From Planctomycetia bacterium (lineage in GTDB: Bacteria; Planctomycetota; Phycisphaerae; Phycisphaerales; SM1A02), in NCBI GenBank assembly GCA_005787685.1, contig SYAC01000004.1:1-64000 (forward strand): DNA of 64,000 nt, in the 5' to 3' direction. A model generated the notes under the pieces. It was not told the DNA's origin. It worked only from the letters and a program-made list of their open reading frames with translations, and made no database searches. This document shows positions 1 to 8,430 of this stretch, one piece after another. Numbering within the stretch: the first letter of the stretch is position 1; the number at the start of each line of letters is the position of its first letter. Made by a program: the position numbers and the translations under genes.

Positions 1-1
1 A

Positions 2-277
2 CCAAGCGGAACAAAGCCCGTTGCCGGCAAAGCCGCCAATGCTTTTGGCTTGTACGACATGTCAGGCAATGTGTGGGAGTGGTGCAATGATTGGTATGGA
101 AGTTACGCCGCGGGCAACGCGACGGACCCAGCAGGACCTTCGTCAGGTTCGTACCGCGTGCTGCGCGGCGGCGGCTGGGGCGGCGACTCCTACTACTGCC
201 GCTCGTCGGCCCGTTACGGCTTCGATCCCGGCGACCGCTACGACGGCCTCGGCTTCCGTGTCGCGAGGACTCCGTAG
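2..277 (+). CDS. Formylglycine-generating-enzyme (SUMF1/FGE-sulfatase) domain protein, C-terminal end
   Basis: The reading frame is open from base 2, so the gene begins before the window and only about 91 C-terminal residues are visible. They carry the classic end of the FGE-sulfatase fold: GLYDMSGNVWEW, then RVLRGGGW, and a terminal GFRVAR. Family members either oxidise a sulfatase cysteine to formylglycine or are non-catalytic relatives, often fused to kinases or secreted in planctomycetes. The active-site cysteine region lies partly outside the window or is not recognisable, so the precise role stays open. A strong hairpin with a T-rich tail follows the stop. Confidence 0.85.
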   Translation, partial: PSGTKPVAGKAANAFGLYDMSGNVWEWCNDWYGSYAAGNATDPAGPSSGSYRVLRGGGWGGDSYYCRSSARYGFDPGDRYDGLGFRVARTP

Positions 278-292
278 TTCCCTTTACCCTTT

Positions 293-326
293 GCTGATTC
301 CTTGGAATCAGCTTCTATTTTACTTT
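293..326 (+). terminator. Intrinsic terminator after the FGE-like gene
   Basis: A perfect 9-bp inverted repeat (GCTGATTCC / GGAATCAGC, 2-base loop) lies 15 bases after the stop codon and runs into a T-rich stretch (TTCTATTTTACTTTT). It fits Rho-independent termination on the plus strand. Confidence 0.7.
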
Positions 327-464
327 TACCATTTCACTTTTACCTCTCTGCCGCTGCTCCATCAATGCGCGACAGGGCAATAGTTGTTTATTGCGGCTTC
401 AGTGTGCAAAGTTCAAACCAGGCGAATCAATGAGCGGTGTTGGGTGTATCTCAACTAACAGAAT

Positions 465-851
465 TCACATCGCATCCGCAACGCGTACGCCCACCGCAAT
501 CACCTCTTGGTCGCCGTTCACGCGCGTCAAGTGACCCTTGGTTCCTTGGTCATCAAGAAAGATGGCGTCGCCTGTATTCAGGGTGCGCTCTATTCCGTCG
601 CCCGCGGTCACGGTGATGGAACCAGACATCATGAAGAACCACTGACGATAGGGCGAAGCGTGCCACGGCCCGGACCAGTTGGCGGCGAAGCGCACCACGA
701 CAAATCCCAGGGCGGGTATGAAATCGGTTGCTTCAAGAGGCGTGGTGGGTGGCGCAAAGTTACGCGTGGCAAGCGGCAGGGCGCAGTCCTGGAAATGTGA
801 AAGGCCGGCGGCGTCGACAAAGAGACGGATGTATTTCAGTGGGATGATCAT
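465..851 (-). CDS. Cupin-domain protein
   Basis: A 128-residue protein with a single beta-barrel cupin pattern: a first motif around WHASPYRQWFFMMSG and a second around LNTGDAIFLDD followed by KGH. This matches a common family of small cupins of unknown substrate. The usual HxH...E metal set is not complete, so enzyme activity is doubtful. The ATG at 851 was chosen; a TTG five codons upstream (866) is also in frame, and neither has a clear ribosome binding site. It is transcribed away from the ComM-like gene and stands alone. Confidence 0.6.
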   Translation of the reverse strand: MIIPLKYIRLFVDAAGLSHFQDCALPLATRNFAPPTTPLEATDFIPALGFVVVRFAANWSGPWHASPYRQWFFMMSGSITVTAGDGIERTLNTGDAIFLDDQGTKGHLTRVNGDQEVIAVGVRVADAM

Positions 852-1242
852 GGTGAGATGCGGCAACTTTCATGAAGGCTTGATTGAGCGCAGTGACTTG
901 GTAGCGGCAGTGCATGAATTTCAGTGACGCTGGAGCCACGCAATGACAAGAAATAATGGGGGTATCGTAATCTGGAATACCTTTTTTGAAATTTTCAAAC
1001 AGCGTTCTGGTTTGACTGAATAAGTGCGTTGTAAGCATGCTTGCCAGTGATTTGCCTGAAGAATCTTTGGAAAAAAGGCCGTGAATTTCTGGCGCGCGAT
1101 TTTGCGCGTCATGATGCGCCGCAATATGGGCCAGGGCAACACAGATGAAATAGCCGCGAACGGTGGCGAACAAGGCGCGGAAAGTCGCCGCGGCGGTAAT
1201 GCGTTTACTGCTATTACGAGCGGTGATGCGCGGCGTGTCGAG
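852..1242. other. Divergent intergenic region, no gene seen
   Basis: About 390 bases separate the cupin start from the preferred ComM start. The middle (950-1040) is AT-rich and contains a TTGACT (1012-1017) but no convincing -10 at normal spacing. A 5-bp inverted repeat (GGTAT at 961, ATACC at 977) followed by six Ts is too weak to call a terminator. The comM frame is open back to an ATG at 1081, so some of this stretch could be coding if translation starts there. Confidence 0.4.
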
Positions 1243-2910
1243 ATGGTTCACGGCAGTGTTCGCGCCGCGAACATCAGCGTATTTGGTTTTGCGCTTCGTG
1301 GCATTGACGCGGTACCGTGCGAAATTGAAGTGGATGTCAGCGGCCAAGGTTTGCCGCGCACCACGCTGACTGGTTTGCCGGATGCGTCGGTGCGTGAAGC
1401 CGTGGAGCGAGTGCAAACGGCGGTGGCTCACACGGGTTTTGCGTGGCCGGGCGGGCGAGTGGCTATTAACTTGGCGCCCGCGGATTTGCGCAAGGAAGGT
1501 CCCGCCTTTGATGTGCCAATGGCGTTGTCGGTGTTGATCGCGTCGGGCGCGTTGAAGCGCAAGAAGGGGGCGCGTGGGTTAGCGCTTGGTGACATGAATA
1601 GCGGCGCAAGTAAAGGCGCAAGTGGCGACGCAAGTCAAGGCATAAGTGGCTTCGCAAATACTTCGGCGCATGCAAGCGGATTTGGTCGCTTGTTGGCGGC
1701 CGGCGAGTTGGCGCTTGATGGACGCATTCGCCCCATTCGCGGCGCAATTTGCATGGCCATCTTGGCCAAAGAACTTGGCTTTGACGCGGTGCTACTGCCC
1801 ACGGAAAATGCGGCGGAGGCGTCCGCGGTGGCGGGCATTCGCATTCTTGCGGCGTCATCGCTGGCGCACGCGGTGGCGATTTTGTCGGGTGCGCAAGACG
1901 CGCCGGCGTTGCAGGAAAAAATTTCCGTGGCGCGTGACATTCCTACGATTGATTTCAGCCGCGTGCGCGGTCAAGAGGCCGCCAAGCGCGCCCTGTGTGT
2001 CGCTGCTGCGGGCGGGCACAATGTGTTGTTGATTGGTCCCGCGGGCAGTGGAAAAACTCTCATGGCGCGCGCGCTTCCTGGCATTTTGCCGCCGCTTGAT
2101 TTGGCCAGCAGCATGGAGGTGACGCGCATTCATTCATGCGCTGGCGTGTTGCCGCCGGGTGAGGGACTTATGCGCGCGCGGCCCGTGCGTTGTCCGCATC
2201 ACACGGCCAGCACGGCGGCCATGGTTGGTGGCGGCAGTCATCCGCGTCCTGGTGAAGTGAGTTTGGCGCACGAAGGCGTTTTATTTTTGGATGAGGTCGC
2301 GGAGTTTCCCCGCAGCGTGCTTGAGGCGCTTCGCGAGCCGCTCGAAGATGGTTTTGTCACGGTCAGTCGTGCGCGTGGAACGGCGCGATTTCCAGCGCGC
2401 GCGTTGTTGATTGCCGCCATGAATCCAACCGCTCGCGGCGACATGGGGCAGGGTTCGCGCCGCGCCGTGGAGCAATATTTGTCGCGCCTCAGTGGTCCGG
2501 TCATTGACCGCATTGATTTACATGTTGAAGTGCGCGCCGTTTCTTTCGCGGCTTTGTCCGGCACACGCGCGGCAACCAGTACCGCCGAGTTGCTCGAAAA
2601 AGTTCTCGTTGCGCGCGCCCGCGCCGTGAATCGTCAAGGTGAAACGCCCAATGCGCGTTTGGTTGGTATCGCGCTTGATCGCGTAGCCGTGCTTGATGAT
2701 GAAAGCCGATCGATTGTGCAACAGGCTATGACCGAACTTGGTTTAAGCGCGCGCGCGTATGACAAAATCCGCCGCGTTGCGCGCACTATTGCGGATCTAG
2801 ACGGCGCAGAATTGATTCGCGCGCAGGACATTGCGGAGGCGGTTCAATATCGAATACTGGATCGCTTCCGTCCCAATTCGGAGCCGCTGATGGCTGGTAT
2901 GGGAATTTAA
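1243..2910 (+). CDS. comM: YifB/ComM-family Mg-chelatase-like AAA+ ATPase
   Basis: A 555-residue protein with the family's domain order: an N-terminal ChlI-like subdomain (GIDAVPCEIEVD, LPRTTLTGLPDASVREA, NLAPADLRKEG), a central Mg-chelatase AAA+ core with Walker A GPAGSGKT (about residue 265) and Walker B GVLFLDEVAEF (about 346), and a C-terminal YifB helical domain. ComM relatives are hexameric helicases that promote branch migration during natural transformation; many bacteria have the gene without known competence. The ATG at 1243 puts the start where other family members begin. The frame is open to an ATG at 1081, which would add a 54-residue basic and glycine-rich leader. An unusual Ser/Gly/Ala-rich insert occurs at 1598-1680. 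Confidence 0.9.
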   Translation: MVHGSVRAANISVFGFALRGIDAVPCEIEVDVSGQGLPRTTLTGLPDASVREAVERVQTAVAHTGFAWPGGRVAINLAPADLRKEGPAFDVPMALSVLIASGALKRKKGARGLALGDMNSGASKGASGDASQGISGFANTSAHASGFGRLLAAGELALDGRIRPIRGAICMAILAKELGFDAVLLPTENAAEASAVAGIRILAASSLAHAVAILSGAQDAPALQEKISVARDIPTIDFSRVRGQEAAKRALCVAAAGGHNVLLIGPAGSGKTLMARALPGILPPLDLASSMEVTRIHSCAGVLPPGEGLMRARPVRCPHHTASTAAMVGGGSHPRPGEVSLAHEGVLFLDEVAEFPRSVLEALREPLEDGFVTVSRARGTARFPARALLIAAMNPTARGDMGQGSRRAVEQYLSRLSGPVIDRIDLHVEVRAVSFAALSGTRAATSTAELLEKVLVARARAVNRQGETPNARLVGIALDRVAVLDDESRSIVQQAMTELGLSARAYDKIRRVARTIADLDGAELIRAQDIAEAVQYRILDRFRPNSEPLMAGMGI

Positions 2911-3153
2911 TCCAGGCGTGGCAAGAAACTGTGCGCGCATTTTCCATGAAGTGATGCTTCATGCTTTCGTGCCTAGAAAATTCATCAACGCTTAGCCAGA
3001 AATACTGCGCGTTCATTTCCCATGAAGCAATGCCTGATGATTTCGTGCTTATAAAATCAATCCACGCTTGGCGCGAAAAAATGCGCTCATTTTCCGTGAA
3101 GCGATGGCTGGCAATTTCGTGCTTGCAATATCAATCTACGCCTGGCGCGAAAC
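2911..3153. repeat. 74-bp direct tandem repeat, about 3.3 copies, between comM and putA
   Basis: Three diverged units (2911-2983, 2984-3060, 3061-3134; 73-77 bp) and a partial fourth (3135-3153) share a start like TCCACGCTTGGCGCGAAA, a middle like CATTTTCC.TGAAGCGATG, and TTTCGTGCTTATAAAATCAA at the end. The partial copy lies inside the last codons of putA (minus strand, ending F-A-P-G-V-D-stop). The unit 2/3 junction reads F-A-P-S-V-D-stop in the same sense, and the start of unit 1 reads F-L-P-R-L-D-stop and touches the comM stop. Unit 1 also holds a perfect 7-bp hairpin (CATGAAG / CTTCATG) at 2945-2963. Confidence 0.85.
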
Positions 3154-6127
3154 CGCGGCGCATGGTGTTCTCGCAAATCGCTCGTGGCTCCGTGAATTGC
3201 AACAAGTAGTCGGCGCCACCAGCTTTGCTGCCCACGCCGCTCATGCCAAAGCCGCCGAACGGTTGCCGTCCAACAAGCGCGCCAGTAATTCCACGGTTGA
3301 TATACAGATTGCCCACGCGGTAGTCGCGCTTGGCTTTTTCCAGATGGCTTGGCTTGCGTGAATACACGCCCCCAGTGAGTTTGTACGCCGTGGCGTTGGC
3401 AATCTTCAAAGCCTCATCAAAATCGCTCGCGCGAATAACCGCAAGCACTGGACCAAATATTTCCTCGTTGGCCAAGCGGTGCTCGGGACGAATTCCGCTG
3501 AAGATAGTTGGGGACACAAAGGGTTTTCCAACGCGCTGCTCTAGCCCAGCGGGCACAGGCAACTGCAACTCAAGTTTACCTTCGCTCTTGCCAATCTCAA
3601 TGTAGTGGCGAATTTTATTGGCGGCCTCTTGATCAATCACGGGTCCGACATCCGTGCCTGGCAACATTGGATCTCCCACGGTCAAGCATCGCGTGGCCTC
3701 GACAAGCCTGTGCAAGAACGCGTCATGCGCGCTGTCCACCACAATCACGCGGCTGCACGCGGAACATTTTTGTCCACTAAAACCAAACGCGCTTTGGCGC
3801 ACGCCAAGCACCGCCTCATCAAGGTCGGCGCTGGCGTCAACAATGATGGCGTTCTTGCCGCCCATTTCGCACACCACTTTTTTAACGGCTTCCTGCTGCG
3901 GCGCGACCACGCCGCACGCTTGAATAATGTCAAGGCCAACGCCCTTGCTGCCGGTGAACGCGATCAACGCCACGCGCGGATCGCGCACCAACGCCGCGCC
4001 AACTTCCTCGCCAGGGCCAGGCAAGAACGCCAGGCACTCGCGCGGGACACCGGCGCTCCACAAAATGTCGCACATGACTTTTGCAATGCCCACGGTTTGT
4101 TCCGCGGGTTTCACCGCCACGGTGTTGCCAGTCACCAGCGCGGCAACAGTCATTCCGCAGCAAATAGCCAGCGGAAAGTTCCATGGGCTAATGACGGCGC
4201 ACACGCCGCGCGGTTGATAGGTGATTTCATCCAGTTCGCCCACGAATTTGCCAAGCCGGGTGCGGTCAAACAGACTGGCGGCTTGGCGCGCGTAGTACTC
4301 GCAAAAATCAATGGCCTCGCAAATATCGCCGTCGGCTTCGCGCCATGTCTTGCCAGCCTCGCGAATAATCACGCCGCACAATTCGTCGCGGCGAGCGCGC
4401 ATGGCGGCCGCGGCCTTCACCAAAGTGTCGGCGCGCTGCGTGAATGGCCTGTCACGCCACGCGGGGTACGCTGCCGCAAGCAACCCCACGGCGTCGCTCG
4501 CGGTTTGCGCGGAAACATTTTTCATTCCAACAGGCACGCTGGCCTTGCTTATAGCCGCCGCAAATTGCTCGCGCGCGCTGGACACAGAGAAGTTTCGGCA
4601 CGGTTCGGTGAAGAACGCGCGTCCATTGCCAACAGCAGGATGGGAGTGCGAAAGTTTGTGCTTGTCCGCGGTTTGCTCCAGACGCTCTTGTTCTGATTTA
4701 TTGTGCGTCGCGGAAATCTTCTCGTGCGGCGAAGCCAACAGAACCGACGCATCGGCGTTGTCCATGAAGCCAGCCTTGAGCCAACTTTCATTGCTGGTGT
4801 TCTCCAAAAGTCGGCGCACCAAATACGCCATGCCTGGAATCATTTCGCCCACTGGAACATATTCACGGATACGCAAACCCATATCGGAAACCGCAAATTT
4901 CAAAGCGTCGGCCATGCCGTGCAACATTTGCAATTCAATGGCGGAGGGGGGCAAGCCCAATTGCTCCGCCGTTGCCAATGTGGCCGCAATACTGCGAGCG
5001 TTGTGGCTGCCCAGCGCCAACTTGGTGCCGCCATCGCCCACTTTACGCGGGCAATGCTGCAAGAAAATTTTCTGCATGCGCTCAAAGCACGCGTCGGTTT
5101 CAACTTTGGTGCTCCATACTGGACATGCCCAGCCCTGTTGCTCCGCGTGAATGGTTTCGTAATCCCAGTACGCGCCCTTGACCAAGCGCACCGTGACCAC
5201 ACGGCCACTTTTCTGCGCCCACGAAGCAATGCGGCGCGCGTCATCATCGCCGCTACGCAAATACGCCTGCATGGCAAGACCAGCTTCAAACGGAATCTCC
5301 TGGCAACATCGCATGAACAATTCAAGCGTCAGATCCTTTAGCGCAAACTGCTCCATGTCAAAGTTCACCAGCACCTTGTTGGCAACAGCCGCCTCCAAAA
5401 TTGGTCGCAGCGCCTTCATTAAGCCTTGGATGCAACTTTCCGTATCAATGGGATCGGTGCGCGCGTACAGCGATGAAATTTTTATGCTGACATTGGTGCG
5501 CGCAATGGGGCCCAAGTGGTCGCGTTCCAGTTGATCGTTGCCTGGCCACGCCGCAACGGCTTGTGGCAAGTTACGGATTAAATCCAAGTATTTCGCCTGA
5601 TAGGCCGCTGCTTCCTCGTCGCTCACGCACGCTTCGCCAAGCAAATCCACGCTGAAGGCCACGCCGTCTTGCCACATTTTTTTCAACTGCGGCAGCGCGC
5701 TCTGCGCGTCGGTGCCCGCGATGAACTTGCTGGCCATGCCCGTGATTTGATTGCTCATGGTCTTGGTCATCAAGCCCTTGGCAAGTCCGCCAGCTTTCAA
5801 ACCAAGGTCAAGCCCTGGCGGTAACTTTACGCCAGGTTGCGTGAGATAATCCGTGAGATGTTCATGCACTTGATCCGCGGTGCGCAACATTGGAAACGCG
5901 TCCACAAAGCGGAATAGTTGAATCTTGAACGCCTCGTCCTTCATGGACCAGTCCATGAGTTTGTCCGACCAGAATTGCGCGCTCAGCATGCCCGTCTTGT
6001 TGTCGCGCGCGCGCGAGAGAATGTCCGCGCCCTTGGCTTGTATCAAGGTCTCAAGCGTTGGATCGGCGCTAGCCGCGACATGAAATGTGGGGGTAACTTT
6101 TGGACGACGCTTGGAAAATAATCCCAT
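3131..6127 (-). CDS. putA: Bifunctional proline dehydrogenase / L-glutamate gamma-semialdehyde dehydrogenase
   Basis: A 998-residue fused enzyme that oxidises proline to pyrroline-5-carboxylate with FAD and then to glutamate with NAD. The N-terminal half is a proline dehydrogenase barrel (RLVKGAYWDYE; PGMAYLVRRLLENTSNESW with the two substrate-binding arginines). The C-terminal half is an aldehyde dehydrogenase with the catalytic glutamate in CEMGGKNA and the catalytic cysteine in GQKCSACS (about residue 786). There is no N-terminal ribbon-helix-helix DNA-binding domain, so this is not the autoregulating type of E. coli. No ribosome binding site precedes the ATG; a TAGAAT element ends 8 bases before it, suggesting a leaderless message. 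The last codons are part of a tandem repeat. Confidence 0.95.
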   Translation of the reverse strand: MGLFSKRRPKVTPTFHVAASADPTLETLIQAKGADILSRARDNKTGMLSAQFWSDKLMDWSMKDEAFKIQLFRFVDAFPMLRTADQVHEHLTDYLTQPGVKLPPGLDLGLKAGGLAKGLMTKTMSNQITGMASKFIAGTDAQSALPQLKKMWQDGVAFSVDLLGEACVSDEEAAAYQAKYLDLIRNLPQAVAAWPGNDQLERDHLGPIARTNVSIKISSLYARTDPIDTESCIQGLMKALRPILEAAVANKVLVNFDMEQFALKDLTLELFMRCCQEIPFEAGLAMQAYLRSGDDDARRIASWAQKSGRVVTVRLVKGAYWDYETIHAEQQGWACPVWSTKVETDACFERMQKIFLQHCPRKVGDGGTKLALGSHNARSIAATLATAEQLGLPPSAIELQMLHGMADALKFAVSDMGLRIREYVPVGEMIPGMAYLVRRLLENTSNESWLKAGFMDNADASVLLASPHEKISATHNKSEQERLEQTADKHKLSHSHPAVGNGRAFFTEPCRNFSVSSAREQFAAAISKASVPVGMKNVSAQTASDAVGLLAAAYPAWRDRPFTQRADTLVKAAAAMRARRDELCGVIIREAGKTWREADGDICEAIDFCEYYARQAASLFDRTRLGKFVGELDEITYQPRGVCAVISPWNFPLAICCGMTVAALVTGNTVAVKPAEQTVGIAKVMCDILWSAGVPRECLAFLPGPGEEVGAALVRDPRVALIAFTGSKGVGLDIIQACGVVAPQQEAVKKVVCEMGGKNAIIVDASADLDEAVLGVRQSAFGFSGQKCSACSRVIVVDSAHDAFLHRLVEATRCLTVGDPMLPGTDVGPVIDQEAANKIRHYIEIGKSEGKLELQLPVPAGLEQRVGKPFVSPTIFSGIRPEHRLANEEIFGPVLAVIRASDFDEALKIANATAYKLTGGVYSRKPSHLEKAKRDYRVGNLYINRGITGALVGRQPFGGFGMSGVGSKAGGADYLLQFTEPRAICENTMRRGFAPGVD

Positions 6128-6135
6128 AGAAATTC

Positions 6136-6141
6136 ATTCTA
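6136..6141 (-). promoter_or_regulatory. Possible -10 element giving a leaderless putA transcript
   Basis: On the minus strand TAGAAT lies 8 bases before the putA ATG, and no Shine-Dalgarno sequence or good -35 is visible. Initiation 6-8 bases after the hexamer would put the transcript start at or next to the start codon. The same layout recurs before 40968 and 43308. Confidence 0.3.
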
Positions 6142-6340
6142 GTTGCATCTGTCCATGGATTCCCGCCCGCCAAGTGGTGGAGTGGGTAAAATTCAAAAGA
6201 GACTTTATTTGCCTGTTTTTGAAGGTATTTGCCTTTGTAAGGAGTTGATACTCATTGCCCACGCTCCATTGCAATGGCATGGAGAATTTGCGCACATTGG
6301 CGCGGGCATGGTTGGCGGCTTGGTGACTTTACTGTGCGGC

Positions 6341-7840
6341 TTAGCGCACTGCCGCAATGGCGCGCTCGTATACGGCGTCCACTTTGGCGGCGGCGCCATC
6401 CCAAGTAATACCGCGCACTTCAAAGAAGCCGCTGTCGCGCAATGTTCGCTGCAGCGGCGGATGGCGCAACACGGCCACAATCTTGTTGGCCATGTCGTCG
6501 ATGTCCCAGAAATTGCACTTCAGGGCGTTGGTCAGAATTTCACTTACGCCACTGGTGCGGCTAATCAACACGGGTACGCGGTGGCCAAGCGCCTCAAGCG
6601 GAGCGATGCCGAATGGCTCACTCACGCTTGGCATGACATACAAATCCGCCATGGCAAACACTTTTGGAATGTCCTTGCCGCGCAAGAAACCGGTGAACAA
6701 AACTTTGTTGCCAATTCCCATGGACGCCGCCATTTCAATCATGCGCTGCGCCTGGTCGCCGTTGCCGGCCACCACAAACTTCACGCCGTCCATGAAATCG
6801 AGCACGCGCTTGGCCGCGCTGATGAAATACTCGGGACCCTTTTGCATGGTAATTCGCCCAAAATAAAGCACAATTTTATCGTTGCGCTTGATGGGCTCCG
6901 CGCCCATGCCGCTTGGATCAAGTTCCACGCCGTTGTACACCACATCTACTTTGTTGGGGTTCACGCCGTAGCGGTTCACCACCAAATTGCGCGTGAGCAT
7001 GCTCACTGTGATCACGCGGACTGCGCCGTGCATTCCGCGGCGCTCAATGTTGTAGAGCGGTTGGTTCACATGCTCGCCCGAGCGGTCAAACTCCGTGCTA
7101 TGCACGTGCACTACAAGCGGTTTGCCCGTTACGCGCGCAATGGACAAGCCTGCTGGATACGTCAGCCAATCATGCGCGTGGATCACATCAAAGGCAACGC
7201 CGCGCGTGGCTTGCAAACAGAAGCGCGCGTATTGCTCGCTCTCTTGAATTAAATTTCCGCCGTAGTCCGCGCTGTTTGCGCCGCGCGCCTGGATTTCTTG
7301 AGGTGCGCTAGCCGCGTTTTCAGGAAGCACCTCGAACATGACCAACTCCTGTGTGAGCCACGTGCGCGTTTGCGCGCTCATCCATGTGGGCAAGTTCATC
7401 ACTTTTCGAAGCGCAGCGGAGCCCAGCAATGTTTGCACCGTCAAATTCACCTGGCTCGAAACATAGGGCGCGCTCACGCTTGTGGGCACTGAAATCACAT
7501 TCAATCCAGCGCTTCGGGCCGCCGCTGCAACATCGGCGGGATTCACCGATTGCTGCATGGTCTTGCTAATGAACTCTGTGGCGGCATGAACAATATAACG
7601 CTCTATGCGCTCTCTTTGCACAACTTCAGGCGGTGGCAGCGATGGATGCGGCAAGTTCGCCCCTGGCGAAAGCATGTGCACATGGCTGGCAAACTGTCCA
7701 TCGATATGCTTTGGCAACACAAATGTCACATCATCGCCGCGGCGATCCAGCGCCTTGGTTAATCCATAGCACGCAGTACCCAGACCGCCCGTGATGAAGG
7801 GGGGAAATTCCCAGCCAAGCATAAGCACGCGTCGCCCCAT
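6341..7840 (-). CDS. GT4/GT5-type glycosyltransferase (glycogen-synthase-like)
   Basis: A 499-residue two-domain GT-B glycosyltransferase. It opens with MLGWEFPPFITGGLGTACYGL, the substrate loop typical of glycogen/starch-synthase-like and related GT4 enzymes. It continues with FDVIHAHDWLTYPAG, YFGRITMQKGPEYF and the C-terminal sugar-nucleotide site SVSEPFGIAPLEAL with the conserved E-x7-E pattern. Such proteins elongate alpha-glucans or use NDP-sugars for other acceptors; the donor cannot be read from sequence. It starts 3 bases after the orphan encoded at 7844-8302 and is probably co-transcribed with it. No branching enzyme or GH57 partner is in the window. Confidence 0.85.
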   Translation of the reverse strand: MGRRVLMLGWEFPPFITGGLGTACYGLTKALDRRGDDVTFVLPKHIDGQFASHVHMLSPGANLPHPSLPPPEVVQRERIERYIVHAATEFISKTMQQSVNPADVAAAARSAGLNVISVPTSVSAPYVSSQVNLTVQTLLGSAALRKVMNLPTWMSAQTRTWLTQELVMFEVLPENAASAPQEIQARGANSADYGGNLIQESEQYARFCLQATRGVAFDVIHAHDWLTYPAGLSIARVTGKPLVVHVHSTEFDRSGEHVNQPLYNIERRGMHGAVRVITVSMLTRNLVVNRYGVNPNKVDVVYNGVELDPSGMGAEPIKRNDKIVLYFGRITMQKGPEYFISAAKRVLDFMDGVKFVVAGNGDQAQRMIEMAASMGIGNKVLFTGFLRGKDIPKVFAMADLYVMPSVSEPFGIAPLEALGHRVPVLISRTSGVSEILTNALKCNFWDIDDMANKIVAVLRHPPLQRTLRDSGFFEVRGITWDGAAAKVDAVYERAIAAVR

Positions 7841-7843
7841 GAA

Positions 7844-8302
7844 TCAGTCTTTCTCATCGCCAGACATGTCGCCCAAATTTCGAAACGCCGCCTCATAGGC
7901 AAGCAACCAAGTAGCCACAATGGACGCGTCACCGTTGAGTGATTCATTTTGCAATGGAACTTTATTCTCAAAAATATATTCACGCTGTTCGCTGCGGAAG
8001 TGCTTGGGCGCATCAACTTCAAAGTCGCTGCCAAGTTCAATCAACTCCTCTTCAATCAACTCCTCAAGTGGATCGCCAAAGTGCATCAAGTCTGTTTCAA
8101 TGCTCTCGCTCAGCCAACGATCGGGCGTGCTTAGGCTGACGGTCCAATGACCATTGTGCGGTTGCACCAAATACCAGGCCTCCTCCTTGACATCACGGGC
8201 GCGGCAACGCAACAAATCACCACGCACCTCAACGGAGGTGAAGACATTTCGATCGCGCGCAATTTCCGCGACACTTTCCAAAAATTCCCGTACATTTTTC
8301 AT
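7844..8302 (-). CDS. Conserved small acidic protein of unknown function
   Basis: A 152-residue cytoplasmic protein that I do not recognise. The N-terminal part (MKNVREFLESVAEIARD) looks helical, the centre has alternating hydrophobic strands (WYLVQPHNGHWTVSL), and there is a strongly acidic block (LEELIEEELIELGSDFEVD). No signal peptide or membrane span is seen. The start at 8302 is well supported: GAAAGGAT lies about 10 bases upstream, whereas an in-frame ATG 29 codons earlier has no such site. It precedes the glycosyltransferase by 3 bases, so it may regulate or assist that enzyme; this rests on position alone. Confidence 0.65.
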   Translation of the reverse strand: MKNVREFLESVAEIARDRNVFTSVEVRGDLLRCRARDVKEEAWYLVQPHNGHWTVSLSTPDRWLSESIETDLMHFGDPLEELIEEELIELGSDFEVDAPKHFRSEQREYIFENKVPLQNESLNGDASIVATWLLAYEAAFRNLGDMSGDEKD

Positions 8303-8339
8303 AATGCGCCAAATCCTTTCATACACTGATGGGCGAAAG

Positions 8340-8345
8340 ATTGTA
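8340..8345 (-). promoter_or_regulatory. Candidate -10 box for the 7844-8302 / glycosyltransferase operon
   Basis: On the minus strand TACAAT lies 37 bases before the start codon at 8302, leaving room for a leader of about 30 bases with the AAGGA ribosome binding site. No good -35 is seen at 16-18 bases. Confidence 0.3.
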
Positions 8346-8430
8346 CCCAAAGTCCAACTCAACACACTCTTTACACTTTGCGCTTTCAAGCCCCGGATTG
8401 AAACACATCAACACACGCGAAAGCATTGCC

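Noticed and set aside
961-987. Rho-independent terminator between cupin and comM
   Set aside because: The stem is only 5 bp, with a bulge, and no plus-strand gene ends before it.
760-1431. Minus-strand frame of 223 codons spanning the cupin-comM gap
   Set aside because: It overlaps parts of both real genes on other frames and has no domain or ribosome site; the gap itself looks non-coding.
3605-4696. Plus-strand open frame of 363 codons
   Set aside because: It is fully antisense to putA, whose protein has complete motifs; the composition (many His/Arg/Ala) is typical of a shadow frame.
6143-7252. Plus-strand open frame of 369 codons
   Set aside because: Antisense to the glycosyltransferase gene, with no ribosome site or recognisable domain.
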